This document shows, piece after piece, positions 1 to 10,765 of a stretch of 64,000 bases of DNA. The DNA comes from Bedellia somnulentella (lineage: Eukaryota > Arthropoda > Insecta > Lepidoptera > Bedelliidae), in assembly GCA_963576735.1 (NCBI GenBank), contig OY755191.1, positions 5,485,608-5,549,607 on the forward strand, read 5' to 3'. The translations under genes were made by a program, and so were the position numbers. The notes below the pieces were generated by a model. It saw nothing but the letters and a program-made list of their open reading frames with translations, was not told the origin of the DNA and made no database searches. Numbering within the stretch: the first letter of the stretch is position 1; each line of letters starts with the position of its first letter.

Positions 1-48
1 CTGGCTACCCCTTCTAGGGAATTATAGCCGTGAGTATATGTATGTATA
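1..48 (+). repeat. SINE-B 3' end
   Basis: The window opens inside a SINE-B copy. Only the last part is present: the block reading ctggctaccccttctaggg, then atagccgtgagtatatg and a short ATGT tail. The rest lies outside the window. Confidence 0.75.
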
Positions 49-888
49 AGGTTGACTGGAAGAAATCGCGTTAAGGCGATAAGTCCGCCTTTGTGTACTA
101 AGTTTTAATGTTCTGTACTTTTGTAAAATACATTACCTATATATCTATTCTGTATGCAATAAAGTGTTCAAATAAATAAATATGTATGTAGGGTAAGAAG
201 TACATAATTATGTTTGTACATTAGTTGAGGAACTTAAAAATAAAAACATGCAATCGAATTGAGTATCTCGTTTTTTGAAAGTCGGTTGAAAGTAACTATG
301 TGAATAATTTTGTGTAGTGTTTTTTGTTGTATCTCCACTATGTACCAAGTTTTCTGTTCTTTCAAAGTTGATGCAGGCATTGGTACTAACATACGCAGTC
401 AATCTATTTATGTTCCATTATTTAAAGATTTTTTCGGATATTCTTCCACTACAACAATTTTACCCTATTACCGAAAGATTGTCACAGATACTAAATCAGA
501 ATTAATAACTTTGTTTTTATCTTCTAAAGGACCGTGGTCGCGTTTATTGATATTATATTACGACGTTTTTGTTTGCTTGGATGAATTTAAGAATTTAAGA
601 ATGTATTGTATTGTAAATATAAATCTAAGTATGGTTTATTTTATACCCGTGTAAAGAGATTGGTTAATACAGACAGCACTTTTTTGTACAACAAATTTGT
701 GTTTTATTTCTAAAAACTCTTTATAGTTCAGCTGGGGCAACTGGCTCTCGCTTTACATTAACAAAGTATGATATTTCACTTACTGTGGCAGAGTGAGAGC
801 TGAAGAATTAAGGCAGTGTTTATATGAACTAACTTTATGTGTCATAGATTATCGCATACATATAAGAAAGAATAGCATAACGTAAAAT
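49..888. other. AT-rich spacer, no supported gene
   Basis: An open frame at 310-654 (plus) would give 114 residues. It has no signal peptide, no recognisable motif, and no splice or neighbour support, so it is not called. Nothing else is recognised here. Confidence 0.4.
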
Positions 889-1212
889 AAATGTTCACGC
901 CAAATATCCCTGAAGGGGTTGGCAGAGGTACTAATACCTCTGAATATCACGTGATATCGTCTCCACGTTTTGCATGGACAGTGTACTCACGTGATAGGGG
1001 GCAGGCCTATTGCCGTTTTTGTACGAATACACTGTCACATGACTAAGTACAACTCAGCCATGTGGGCTTCCTCGCGATGTTTTCACCGTTAACAACCATG
1101 ATAAATTAACCACACATATGTCTTTATAAGAGAATAGGTGTAGGCCCGACCCGGGATTTGAACACTAGTCGTTTGCACGATAACCGGTGTTCTACCCAGT
1201 GAGCTACCTAAA
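889..1212 (-). repeat. SINE-A, tRNA-derived SINE, near full length
   Basis: Minus-strand copy. The tRNA-like head is at the high-coordinate end: a box-B-like block lies near 1155-1170 and a box-A-like 'gctca...tgggtagaac' lies near 1185-1207. The 3' end with the ggggttggcaga block is near 905-925. It differs from the other copies by a few percent and by small gaps. Confidence 0.8.
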
Positions 1213-1305
1213 TCTTAAAATTCTCTTAAATTAATTTTTGAGTTGCTGCCAGTGAAACAAAATTAAATTTACCCTACTCTAATTATTACAATCTAACTTT
1301 TAACT
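1204..1305. repeat. Fragment of the foldback element seen complete at 57.7-58.3 kb
   Basis: The stretch from 'ctacctaaatcttaaaattc' through 'gttgctgccagt' to 'attattacaatctaa' matches the inner left arm and loop edge of the foldback element at 57668-58288. It directly abuts the SINE-A head. Confidence 0.6.
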
Positions 1306-1472
1306 TACTTATTTAACTTATCCTCCCTGAAACACTAATCAACAAATGTCAGTAAGTTCCTCTCTAAACCACTTGTTCCAGTTTCATAGGAACTGATATT
1401 TGCACTTCTCGAATCCATAGTTAATATTACCGTGGAAAAAATCTATGTTTTAAACAATAATTTTGTTTTCAG

Positions 1473-3377
1473 AATTTCAGTGGACTAACTACGCAAAAAT
1501 CTGGACGTCCTCTTAGATTCTCAGAAAAACAAAAAAGAATAAATTTATTGTTTTCTCCATTGTATCTTCTGCAGCAAAAACATCCTAAATGCATTCAGAA
1601 CATTCAATCATCACATTAAACCCGCCATTCATCGCAAAAACTTAAATCACCCCCACAATTCCTGAACATGAAAAACTTGCACAAAGACATATTATTGCCA
1701 CAAAAAAATCAACAAACCTTGAAAAATATGCAAATTCCCAACGCTCAGCATTTCAAAAAAAACTATCAAAAAGTAATTCAGAAAAACTTACAGCTCCTAT
1801 CAAAATACGAAAACCAACATAAAAAAGCAAATATATCAGAGTTTCTTGAACAAATACTGTCAATAACCCAAAAAACATACAAAACTCAGGAAACCCTGAA
1901 ACCTCTTCAAGAACTACCACCACTAACTCCTAGAATACAATCAAATCATCAAAACATCTTTACAAAGACGCCTCACGTAACTCAACAAACTTTACAACCT
2001 CTTCAATTATTACCACAAGAATCCACAAAACAACAAAAAAGCAATAAACATCTGTTTCCAAAGATGAGACCACAAAAACAAAATAAAAAGCGGCAAGTAC
2101 AAGAAACACCATCAATAAAATATGTCTCAAAATCACTGAAAACACTTCTACACTTTCAAAAACTACCACAAATTCAGTTTCCATTAAAACACCCTTTAGC
2201 AATGTCACAAAGCTCATTTACTCACTTTCAAGAATATCCTGTTTTGTTGATGAATATGCAAGTTTCAGAATTACGATCGAAAAACGAACAATCTGAATTT
2301 GCGACCAAAAACCAAGGACAACCAAATAAGTTTCCTAAAATCTTGATATTATCACAAGACTTGTCGCAGACAACCCCATCATCTATAACAAATTTTACTG
2401 AACTTTTAATGAATACTTCTAAAAACAATCCTTCACAATCATTTAACACTAAATTGATTATAAATTCTAGTAAAACGTTGCAAAATGTTTCAATCAATTA
2501 TCAACAACCTGCAAAAATATTGCAAGCTCTTTCACAAGAGACGAATCGTACAACAGATCCAGTTAAAGTTCTGCACCAAACGGTTACCAAAATACAACTA
2601 AAAGATTCAGATTCAAGTATTTACAAACACATGTCACAGGAACTCCTTTTTGTTAAACAAGTAAATGAAAAGTTTAATTACAAACCAGTTTTTCTATTTC
2701 AACAACTATTGTGTAATACAGATCAACCTCATAAAAGCATAAAGAACAAGACGCAGAAAAACCAAATAACAACAAAGAAATTCAAACAAGGACAAAATAA
2801 AACATCACAAAATTTTACTCAAGAGGATCAGCTGCAACGTTTACACGTGGGAATTGATAACCTGGTACAAAATACATCACAGTTTCTTCAAAGTACTCAG
2901 TCATTACTCTTGCAGTCGAAGTCACTACCAATATCTCAGAAATCGGTATTAGCGTATCAAAATGTTAAAAAAACAACGCGACTAAATGAATCTTTTCAAT
3001 TAGTGTTAAACTACACTTCACCAATTATAGCAGAGATACTCGACATACGAGAGAATAAAACGAATATTCTGCAGAAAATTAAAAAGCCGCCGACCGGATC
3101 AGTTATTTTACCACAAAAAAATAAAACACTATCGATAGAAAATCAAAATGTAACAAAATTAGCTGCAGAACCAATAAATTTTAACAATTCTCAGGCAACA
3201 ACAATAACGCTAGCCTTTGAATCTATGGAATCAGTGCCAAAAAATTTGATGTTGGACTTATTACGCTATAAACCTCAGCTTCGGGTAACGAAACTTGTGC
3301 TCAAGCTAACATTTCAGCAAAAACGTCAACCACCAATAGAATTGCTGAAAAGCCTTCAGTTTCAACTAATAGACTAG
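1473..3377 (+). CDS. Unrecognised Q/K/T/S/N-rich repetitive protein, 569 aa (one upstream in-frame stop)
   Basis: From ATG 1668 (context aacATGa) the frame is open for 569 codons to TAG 3375-3377. That is far too long to be chance in AT-rich DNA. The protein is almost devoid of Gly and Trp, rich in Gln, Lys, Thr, Ser, Asn and Leu, and made of degenerate units around L-K/Q-x-L-Q-x-L-P/S-Q, for example near residues 75, 107, 155 and 250. No signal peptide or known domain is seen. The same frame is also open upstream from a good acceptor (tttcag at 1467-1472) to 1616, where a single TAA (1617-1619) interrupts it. This suggests a larger last exon, 1473-3377, broken by one stop, or a separate short end at 1619. 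It could be a decaying gene, a gland or silk-like secretory protein, or a transposon ORF; function unknown. Confidence 0.5.
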
Positions 3378-4082
3378 AATAGTATGTCAAGACATACATA
3401 TTCCTTGCTATATATATGCTACGTGCACCAAGGAATATGATTGGTGGATATCAAACGCATCCATAGCATAGCTGCATAGCACATCTCTGGTAGAAAGGCG
3501 CCCTAATGGTTTTTAATTTAACTCTCAAAATGCTTTACTATGTAGCCAGAGTATGTAAAGACGTTTGGCCGATAAAAATTATGATAAACGCAATTTTTAC
3601 CGGTAATTCGTCCTAAAAACTTAAATATTGAAATCTCACTCTCACATAAACATCCAATATTCGTAATGGCATCATGTCACTTTTCCTAATAGCTATAGTT
3701 CAATATGTCTATGTCTATGCTCACTTATAATACAACATGTTGCAAAGGAAATGCGTTTTGGTGGAGTGTCGTCTTCCAACTTTATTTTATACATTAGTCC
3801 TTGTCAAACTGTTTTCTTGATCAGAATAAATTGTTAGCCAACCACAAATCTCGCCTATTTCTTTCTACTTGCTGTGTTGAATTCGGATTCGAATATGAGT
3901 TACTCATTTCTAATCGCTTTTAATAAAAGGTTTTGCGGCGTCAATTGGTTGTTGAGCAATGTGACCAAGGACCATCACCAACCATCATTTATTTGGTTGA
4001 AGAATGTCAAATTCTGGCTTTCTTTTTTTGGGATTTATAGCCATGAGTATGTATTTATTATTATGAAATTTAAATAAAGTAA
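3378..4082. other. Spacer with a SINE-B 3' remnant
   Basis: Mostly unrecognised AT-rich sequence. At about 3985-4062 a degenerate SINE-B 3' end is readable (gggatttatagccatgagtat), directly followed by SINE-A. Confidence 0.5.
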
Positions 4083-4439
4083 CAGCCTTGATAGTCCAAT
4101 GGGTAGAACGACCGCCCGTCGATACAGACAGGTGTGTGTTCAAATCCCGGGACAGGGTTACACCAATTTGTCTTCTCTGAAGTCATATATGCGGTTAATT
4201 TATCATGGTTGTTAAAGGTGAGGGAAAACATCGTCAGGAAACCAACATGGCTAAGTTGTACTTAACATATGACAGTATATTCGTACCAAACGGCGATAGG
4301 TCTACCCCCTATCACGTAATTACACTGTCCCAGCATAACGTGCGTATACTGTCGGTGACGATGTCACGTGATGTTCAGATGTATTAGTGCCTCTGCCATA
4401 CCCTTCGGGGATATACGGCGTGGACGCTTGATTCTTGAG
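4083..4439 (+). repeat. SINE-A copy
   Basis: The head shows a diverged box A (gatagtccaatgggtagaac) and box B (gttcaaatccc). The body then runs through the acatcgtcaggaaacc and cccctatcacgt blocks. Its 3' end is diverged (cggcgtggacgcttg) and it lacks a clean tail, so it is an older copy. Confidence 0.8.
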
Positions 4440-4523
4440 TTAAATGAAGTAATCTTTTTGAAATTATAATATATAAGCAATCATCAATTTGTTGTGTAGA
4501 AATAGCTTTCAATTTGTTGTGTA

Positions 4524-4570
4524 GGGTAGTGCTATTCTAAGCCTAGAATAGGCTTAGAATAGCACTACCC
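4524..4570. repeat. Perfect hairpin at the head of a SINE-B copy
   Basis: Arms of 21 bp (gggtagtgctattctaagcct and its complement) around a 5-bp centre. It looks like a head-to-head duplication of the SINE-B 5' end. Confidence 0.85.
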
Positions 4571-4780
4571 CATTTCTTCCGGTGGGTGTACGTAAGAGAC
4601 GACTAACGGTATTGGGGCTTTTAAGGGATTTTTGGGCGATGCGGTTGGAGACCCATCACCAACAACCTTTATTTCACCATCTTTTCCCCACGCAACTTCC
4701 AAAAGTGGCTGAAGAATTTCTTATTCCCTAGCTCTGGTAACCCCTTCAAGGGATTTATAGCCGTGAGTATATGTATGTAT
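4542..4780 (+). repeat. SINE-B, nearly complete
   Basis: Runs from ggcttagaatagcactaccc through the ggtgggtgtacgtaagag, gggcgatgcggttggagacc and ctctggtaaccccttcaagg blocks to gccgtgagtatatgtatgta. Confidence 0.85.
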
Positions 4781-4874
4781 GCAATCAATAACTTACTTAT
4801 GGTACATTTCTTATCACTGCGAACTTATATTATTTTTTTGCGAAATTTTGCACGTAGCGAGAACTATAGAATTC

Positions 4875-5037
4875 GAAACACCTCAGAAACTTTTGGAAGT
4901 TGAGTGAGGAAATATTGTAAAATAAACGATAATTGGTTCTGGTTCACCCAAAAATCGTTTATTAATTAAAACATCAGTTGACTCTTGCAACACGCGCGGG
5001 AACTAATGGGTTATTGCTATTCTAAGCCGACACTTTA
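4875..5037 (-). repeat. Degenerate SINE-B
   Basis: The blocks cctcagaaacttttggaagt, acccaaaaatcg and ctattctaagccgacact remain in SINE-B order on the minus strand, with gaps between them. Confidence 0.6.
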
Positions 5038-5080
5038 CAAGTAATATCCATCTATTTAGCAATCTGTGGACCAGAATGGC

Positions 5081-5207
5081 AAGCACGAGCGCTATTTTAT
5101 CGACACGATAACGGTTAGAATGAGATGGCAGTATACGATATTAAGTAAGTGCGTAAGAGATGGCTGCTTTATCCCACGCGATAACTAGTTTAAACACCGC
5201 TCGTACT
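5081..5207. repeat. Small palindromic-ended MITE, monomer
   Basis: About 127 bp. The ends agcacgagcgctattttatc and gtttaaacaccgctcgtact are imperfect inverted repeats. The same unit occurs as a head-to-head dimer at 13517-13781. Confidence 0.7.
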
Positions 5208-5794
5208 AGCCGGGCTGATCTCTTGATGACGATATTTCTATATAACAACTTCAAGGCCCAGCGGCGCAAGTACGTACCATACAAGAGACGCTGAGGTCGC
5301 AATCTTTTGGTTCAAATCTCGTTGAGAATATGTCTTGAACACATCGTAGATTTGACCAAACCATTGCATCGTCTACATTTCACGATTATGCTATCAACTT
5401 TTGGTCATATCATTCCATAAAATATTCAAGACATAATACAACTAACACTTTCTCAACTTTCTTAGTAGCCTCATGAGCCCATGAAATGAGATAGGATAGT
5501 GCTTTTTTAAGAGAACACAAAACTGCTTTTGGTGTGAATTATTTAACTATAAGCAATAATTGCTCAGTATATTATGTGGGTAGGTAATTGAGCTTCTTCT
5601 TTCTTGTGTCGCAGTGTTTGTAACAAAACTAGTTTAAGTATCACAGTGCGCCTAAGAAAAAAACGTAAAACATTTTCATACTACTAGGTCCAAAAGGAAC
5701 TTGTTGACACAAAGTTTGCTGGGTCATCTTGTATTTAACCATATAAAACGCAAGTGCATCAGAGAATAATCATTATAGTATATATTCTTTGCAG

Positions 5795-6027
5795 ATGTTT
5801 ATGGAGTTGACATGTTGGAGTGCTCGGCATCATCATCAACTAGTACTCAGTCAGTCTCATCAACCACTACTACAGTTTCTTCGACAGTAACTACTACAAC
5901 AACGTTAAAAATGACTTCGAAGGGGTTGAAAGATTCTGACTGTTGCATAAGGCCTTTGCAATGGGCAACAACCAAAAGAGGCGAAATCAGAGATTTTTAT
6001 CAAATATTAAAAAACGATATCAAATAA
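5795..6027 (+). CDS. Last exon of a mucin-tailed Kazal-family gene (partial)
   Basis: The exon starts after the acceptor tttgcag (5794) in phase 1 and ends at TAA 6025-6027; an AATAAA (6026-6031) overlaps the stop. It encodes 76 residues plus the split codon: one Cys near the start, a Ser/Thr-rich stretch of about 35 residues likely to carry O-glycans, then a C-C pair, a Trp, T-T and the ending E-I-R-D-F-Y-Q-I-L-K. The same layout, phase and ending occur in the last exon of the complete gene at 7065-9185, so this is a paralogue. I found no signal-peptide or Kazal-like exon upstream to position 1; those exons may lie outside the window across a long intron, or be lost. Confidence 0.7.
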
Positions 6028-6534
6028 TAAAACATATTTTTATTACCTCTTACGTAATAAATAATTTAGTTTTGATGTTCATGTTGTAATCGAAAGGTTG
6101 GCATAGGTAATATTAGTTTTGAAGATAATAAGACATGTTGCTATTTGGTACTCACTTAATTTAAGATGATACACGTAGTGGGGCTTCCACCGTTGTTTTT
6201 CAGCACAGTTAAAGCAACCTTGATTGGTAATAAACTATTCATTGGATCGGAAGAAAAACCTTTTCCCAATGGGCATCCAATTGCTTCGTAACGTAATTTG
6301 ATCCAGTTTAAATGAGCAGTAATTTGATGAATAGAGCAGTTGCGATTGCGACTAAACATAACTAATTTCGTGTAATGTTTATTTTGATCTGTGTTTGTAT
6401 ATAACGATCGTTTATGAAACCAAAGTTTTAAGAAAAAGAACATATTAAATATAATTCTTGCTTGTGGAAAATCTTATCTATTATAAATTTATAAAGAATT
6501 ATCCATTTATTATTAATTGTATTAAAGCGTTGCA

Positions 6535-6775
6535 AATCTTAAGTGGCAATGGGCAGAGGTCATTGTTCGCAACCGGCGGCCGTTGGGGCTTAAAGGTTCT
6601 GGAAAGGCGGCCACGTACCACACAATCAATGTTTGTAGGCCTCCCACAAGGTGGACTGACGACTTGGTCAAGGTCGCGGGAAGCCGATGGATGAGGGTAG
6701 CACAGGACCGGTCGTCGTGGAGATCTTTTGGGGAGGCCTATGTCCAGCAGTGGAGGTCTATTGATGATGATCGAG
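6535..6775 (+). mobile_element. LINE 3' remnant (end of the RT protein)
   Basis: The plus strand reads a diverged C-terminal end of a LINE polyprotein (G-R-P-P-T-R-W-T-D-D-L, then W-M-R-V-A-Q-D-R, then G-E-A-Y-V-Q-Q-W) and ends in a GAT-type tail. Reading-frame shifts are present. It is a 5'-truncated dead copy. Confidence 0.7.
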
Positions 6776-7064
6776 TTAGTGTCAGTTTACTTTTGACAGT
6801 ACGAAGTCTGTTGGATAAGCTAGTTTTTAATACATAAAAAAAACCGAATTTATTTACATTTTTCCTGATATTGTATCGTTATTTTGGTAAGGAAGAAATA
6901 TTGCCTGCTCTAGTTTAAACCATGTTAGTTTCGTGTATGGCTTTGAGTTCGTTTGCAATTTAATTAAGATTGTTTATGCATTTTCGATATTGTAATATAT
7001 TCTGAAATCCAGTTACCGCTACGATTTTTAGTTGATAACATGTTTTACATATCAAAGCGAAAAT

Positions 7065-9185
7065 ATGCTATTCATATTTTTAGTTTTTGTGGGTAAGTGT
7101 TTTAGTTTTTGTTGTCTCATATTCAGAATAAGAGCTTTTAAATTTAAATGATAACTGAGCACGTTTTTTGTTCTTATTTTCAGTTAATCTACCATGGACT
7201 CAGGAACATTATATTCAGGTAGTAATTAAATAAGCATCGAATCGGAGACATATTAATTGAAATTATTATCAAACTTCAACTCATCTATATCTTATATAGA
7301 TATATATATAAAATAGAAATTTAAAATAAATATAAGTTTTAATTTAAATATACATACTATTTAATAATAAATATACATACTATTATTTTCAGACATCCTG
7401 TAGTCCCTCCGATTGTTGTCAACATGACTGGGTGTCAGCGTGTGGTCACGATAAAGATAAAGGATATCGGCTATTTATCGACATCTGCGATATGAAAGAA
7501 TATAACTGTATTTATAAAACAGGTAAAACCACATCAAAAAGGATTTTCCAGAATATAACGAGACTTTTCAGATGTATGAAATACTTATAATTTGCTTTAG
7601 TTATGCCTTGATGGGGACCAAGTCATCTTTATGACTACACTGTTTCACCAAACCAACCGAGGTTGTGCTTTTTTTTTCGGGGTTCTTTACCCCCGTAGTT
7701 ATTGATCCTATCCCGACCGCCCGATCATCTGCCAGCTTAAGACCTCAGAGGCCACTCACGCTCACGGACAAAGAACATACCACTCCAAATTCCGACAATG
7801 CTAGCGATGTCGAAGAACCCACAATTTACCTCGCTTGGCCACTGGTTAAGACTCCTTCCTTTTCTCAGTCCAATATAGCTTAGATAAATACATTTTTGTC
7901 AAGCTAGAGTGGCCCTTAACTATCCGGCACATATAAACGATTTCATTATTCAAGTCATGACGAAGACGCACAGGGCAGGAGCAAACCATCATACGTACAT
8001 ATTCTCACGCCGTTAGTTCCCATTGGGGTAGGCAGAGAATATCGATCGCCACTTTGTACGATCCTGGCAAACCTCTCTAGCTTCATTCACATCCATCAAT
8101 CTTTTTATACATGCTCTTTTATTCTTCGTACTACTGACACCTGCCTTTTTGAGTACATTTTCTATTTGATCCAAATGTGTCCTCCGAGGTCGTCCTCTAC
8201 TAACATTACCTTCCATATTGGCTCTATAGATCTCTTTTACATCATCATCATCATTACAAATAAAACAAATAATTTGCCTGTTATGCATTATCTCATAAAT
8301 TAGTATGAAATCCGTTAGCTGCTTAGTGCTCTAACTCGAATACTCATGCTATGTAGTGTCGGCTTTTAATAGCACGGACCAATAACTTCCTGTAGGTGTT
8401 GTAAGAAGTGACTGAGAGAATTGGGGCCTCGAAATAATTGTTGGGTGATGTGGCTGGACGCCCATCTCCAGCCATTATTCACTTAACAATGTTTTCCCGA
8501 ATTCAACTGCTTTTTTGGATTTTGAAGGTCTGGCTACCTCTTTCTTAGGATTTATAGCCATGAGTTGATGTATTTAAGTATGCGAACTCGGTCATATTGC
8601 TATTGATATTTTGTTTCAATGAGATCTGACAACTCAGCCTTCAAAAAGACGGCTGAGACTCTATGTGATTTTAACCCATCGCTGAGAATCATATTTTTGT
8701 GTTTTTTACATATAACATTCTTTACAGATTATGTATCTGCGAATTTAACGCATTGTAAAATGAACTGTACAATGCATACAACGACTCCTACCACTACAGC
8801 CTCATCAACAACTCCAACTACTACAACTTCTTCAACTACAACTACTCCATCTACAACGACAACTTCTTCAACTACAACTACTCCAACTACAACAACAACG
8901 ACTACTCTATCTACAACAACAACTTCTTCCTCTACAACAACTTCTCCATCTACAACTACAGAAACTAGTTCATCGTCATCTATTTCACCAATGCCAAGAG
9001 AATGCTGCAACGAAATACCAAAATCTTGGGAAACAACAGCTACGGATGAAGTAAGGGACTTTTACAAGATTTTGAAGGATCGCAATACTAAAAGTGCACT
9101 GAGAGGTGTTTTTCGAAATAATAAAATCAATAGTACTAACAATTCAAGTGAGAGTGAAAGTAGTTACTTAGAAAACGACAAATAA
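7065..9185 (+). CDS. Secreted Kazal-like protein with a mucin-like tail, 216 aa
   Basis: Four exons in consistent phase: 7065-7092, 7184-7218, 7393-7522 and 8728-9185. Exons 1-2 encode a hydrophobic start (MLFIFLVFVV), split in phase 1 by a gtaagt donor, as a signal peptide. Exon 3 is the Kazal-like unit: a CC pair, then C-x7-C-G-x13-C-D-M-x4-C, with F-x-D-x-C where classical Kazal domains have Y-x-N-x-C. Exon 4 adds two more Cys, two N-glycosylation sites (NLT, NCT), about 55 residues of almost pure Thr/Ser/Pro (likely O-glycosylated), a CC pair, E-V-R-D-F-Y-K-I-L-K and a polar acidic end. AATAAA (9185-9190) overlaps the stop. The product is probably secreted and heavily glycosylated; the protease-inhibitor role is inferred from the fold only. 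Intron 3 carries an RTE fragment and a SINE-B. Confidence 0.85.
7995..8262 (-). mobile_element. RTE-like LINE 3' end
   Basis: Minus strand. The last about 75 residues of the RT protein are readable (R-A-N-M-E-G-N-V-S-R-G-R-P-R-R, ending A-Y-P-N-G-N-stop) plus the short 3' end cggcgtgagaatatgta. It lies in the third intron of the Kazal/mucin gene and is 5'-truncated. Confidence 0.8.
8358..8580 (+). repeat. SINE-B, diverged
   Basis: The head gtagtgtcggcttttaatag, the middle gttgggtgatgtggctggac and the 3' end ggatttatagccatgagttg are all present with many substitutions. It lies in intron 3 of the Kazal/mucin gene. Confidence 0.7.
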
Positions 9186-9299
9186 ATAAAATTAATTTGT
9201 GTACTTTAAATCCAATGTCTTTGATATTTACGAATGGAGTGGAGAGGCTACGTACCAGACGAAGCTGTATGGTTATGTCTCCAACAAGTTTAACTGAAA

Positions 9300-9475
9300 C
9301 ACATCAGCCACTTTTGGAAATTGAGTTGGTAAAGGAAAAAGAAAGAATGTAATGTGACGGGTCTACAGCTACATCGCCGAAAAATGCCTTTAAAAAGTCT
9401 CCTCTTACGACACCCACGGGCAGAAATATGTTAGTGCTATTCTAAGCCAACACTACACATGTTCACTAGTATTTT
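9300..9475 (-). repeat. SINE-B, 3'-truncated
   Basis: From the complement of gttgagtgggg (9320s) to the head attctaagccaacactaca at 9450-9470; the terminal tail is missing. Confidence 0.7.
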
Positions 9476-9925
9476 GTGGTATAATCAATGTACCAATATT
9501 CATACTAGTGCTCATTCAGAGTATTTCACACAATTGTTTATTAACTAAGTCCGAAATTCGTCATAAAAATTGCGTCAAGAACTGCCAAACTATTTATAAA
9601 GATGTAATCTTGGATATTTTCGTGACGAAGTAATGTATTGCAACTAGTACAAAGGTGTTCTATTGTTAGTTATTTCGATTGAAATCTTAAGGTGAACTGT
9701 AGAATTAAAGTAATGTACTTTTGTTCTTTAAACAAAAACACTTTTGTTAGTTTTTATTGCTTGTGAAATAACATTTCAGTACATTTGCCAATTCTTCAAT
9801 AATCATACTAAAGATAAAAAGTAAGTTAATACAAAGCTATTTATAATTTTCCTTTGACAAGTTTCTACATTATTATTTTCGAAAGTTTGCCAACAGCATG
9901 AGAAGTTGTACAGTTTATTCTTTAT

Positions 9926-10765
9926 ACAAACACAGGTGACAATGTCACGTGATGTTCAAAAGGATATGTACCTCAGCCAACCCCTTTGGGGATATTCGGC
10001 ATGAACGTTTGAGTCTTTGAGTCATTCTGAAATAATGGATTTATCTATAACTTGAGGCTCTTGTTAGACGTTCACCGGTATAGTCTAATTTAATTAAAAA
10101 AGTAAAGTCGTCTGATGCCAAGACCCCTTGAAAGCTCAGTTTGTCTTCCCACTTGAGACCCATAGCGCATGAGATATTAAATTTTGTTTGCATACATACA
10201 TATTCTCACGCCGTTAGTTCCCATTGGGGTAGGCAGAGACTATCGATCGCCACTTTGTACGATCCTGGCAAACGTCTTTAGCTTCATTCACAATTTGTTT
10301 GTGATTTTGTTTGCTTCAAACATATTCTATATTTAAGGAAGTTTTTAGATTACTATGTTGTATTAAATTATGTATATTTTGTGTTTAGATAATTTTATAT
10401 CTTATTCGTAAATGCATTGATGACTATGATGACTGAACATGACTAGATTGAAACTTGCAACATCTCTTTGAGACTTGTATAAAATTCATGAGATTACTGT
10501 TTCTTTTGTAAGTAATTTCTGTTGTGTAAGTGAGGGAAAACATCGTGAGGAAACCCACATGGCTTAGTTGTACTTAGTCATGTGACAGTGTATTCGTACA
10601 AAAACGGCGATAGGCCTGCCCCCTATCACGTGAGTACACTGTCTAAGCAAAACGTGGGTACCTTCTCTGGACACTAGATGGCGCTGCCATGTGAGTTCAG
10701 AAGTACTGGTACCTCTGCTAACCCCTTCGGGGATAAACGGCGTGAACGTTTATGTTATGTTATGT
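9926..10765 (+). repeat. Tandem duplication, copy 1 (with an insertion)
   Basis: This segment and 10766-11476 are direct repeats of about 710-730 bp, with roughly 90% or more identity by eye. Each starts with a SINE-A 3' end (tacaaacac...gtgac), continues through unique sequence, and finishes with a second SINE-A 3' half (gtgagggaaaacatcgtgag to the gaacgtttatgttatg tail). Copy 1 carries an additional RTE insertion. Confidence 0.85.
10191..10302 (-). mobile_element. RTE-like LINE 3' fragment inserted in duplication copy 1
   Basis: About 110 bp in minus orientation, from the tail catacatacatattctcacg through the ggtaggcagagactatcg block. The flanking attttgtttg is present on both sides but only once in copy 2, so it is the target-site duplication. 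Confidence 0.8.

Noticed and set aside
310..654. 114-codon frame near the window start
   Set aside because: No signal peptide, domain, repeat or splice support; such lengths are expected a few times in 64 kb.
1960..2497. Two minus-strand frames rich in Val, Phe and Glu
   Set aside because: Antisense shadows of the 569-codon plus-strand frame.
7665..7883. 72-codon plus-strand frame within intron 3 of the Kazal/mucin gene
   Set aside because: GC-richer and Pro/Thr-rich, possibly an old transposon piece, but no motif is recognisable and the intron is bounded by good splice sites around it.
8729..9010. 93-codon minus-strand frame, Val/Glu-rich
   Set aside because: It is the antisense reading of the Thr/Ser-coding mucin exon (ACA/ACT/TCT repeats give GTT/GTA/GAA on the other strand); the plus-strand exon fits splice phases and a paralogue.
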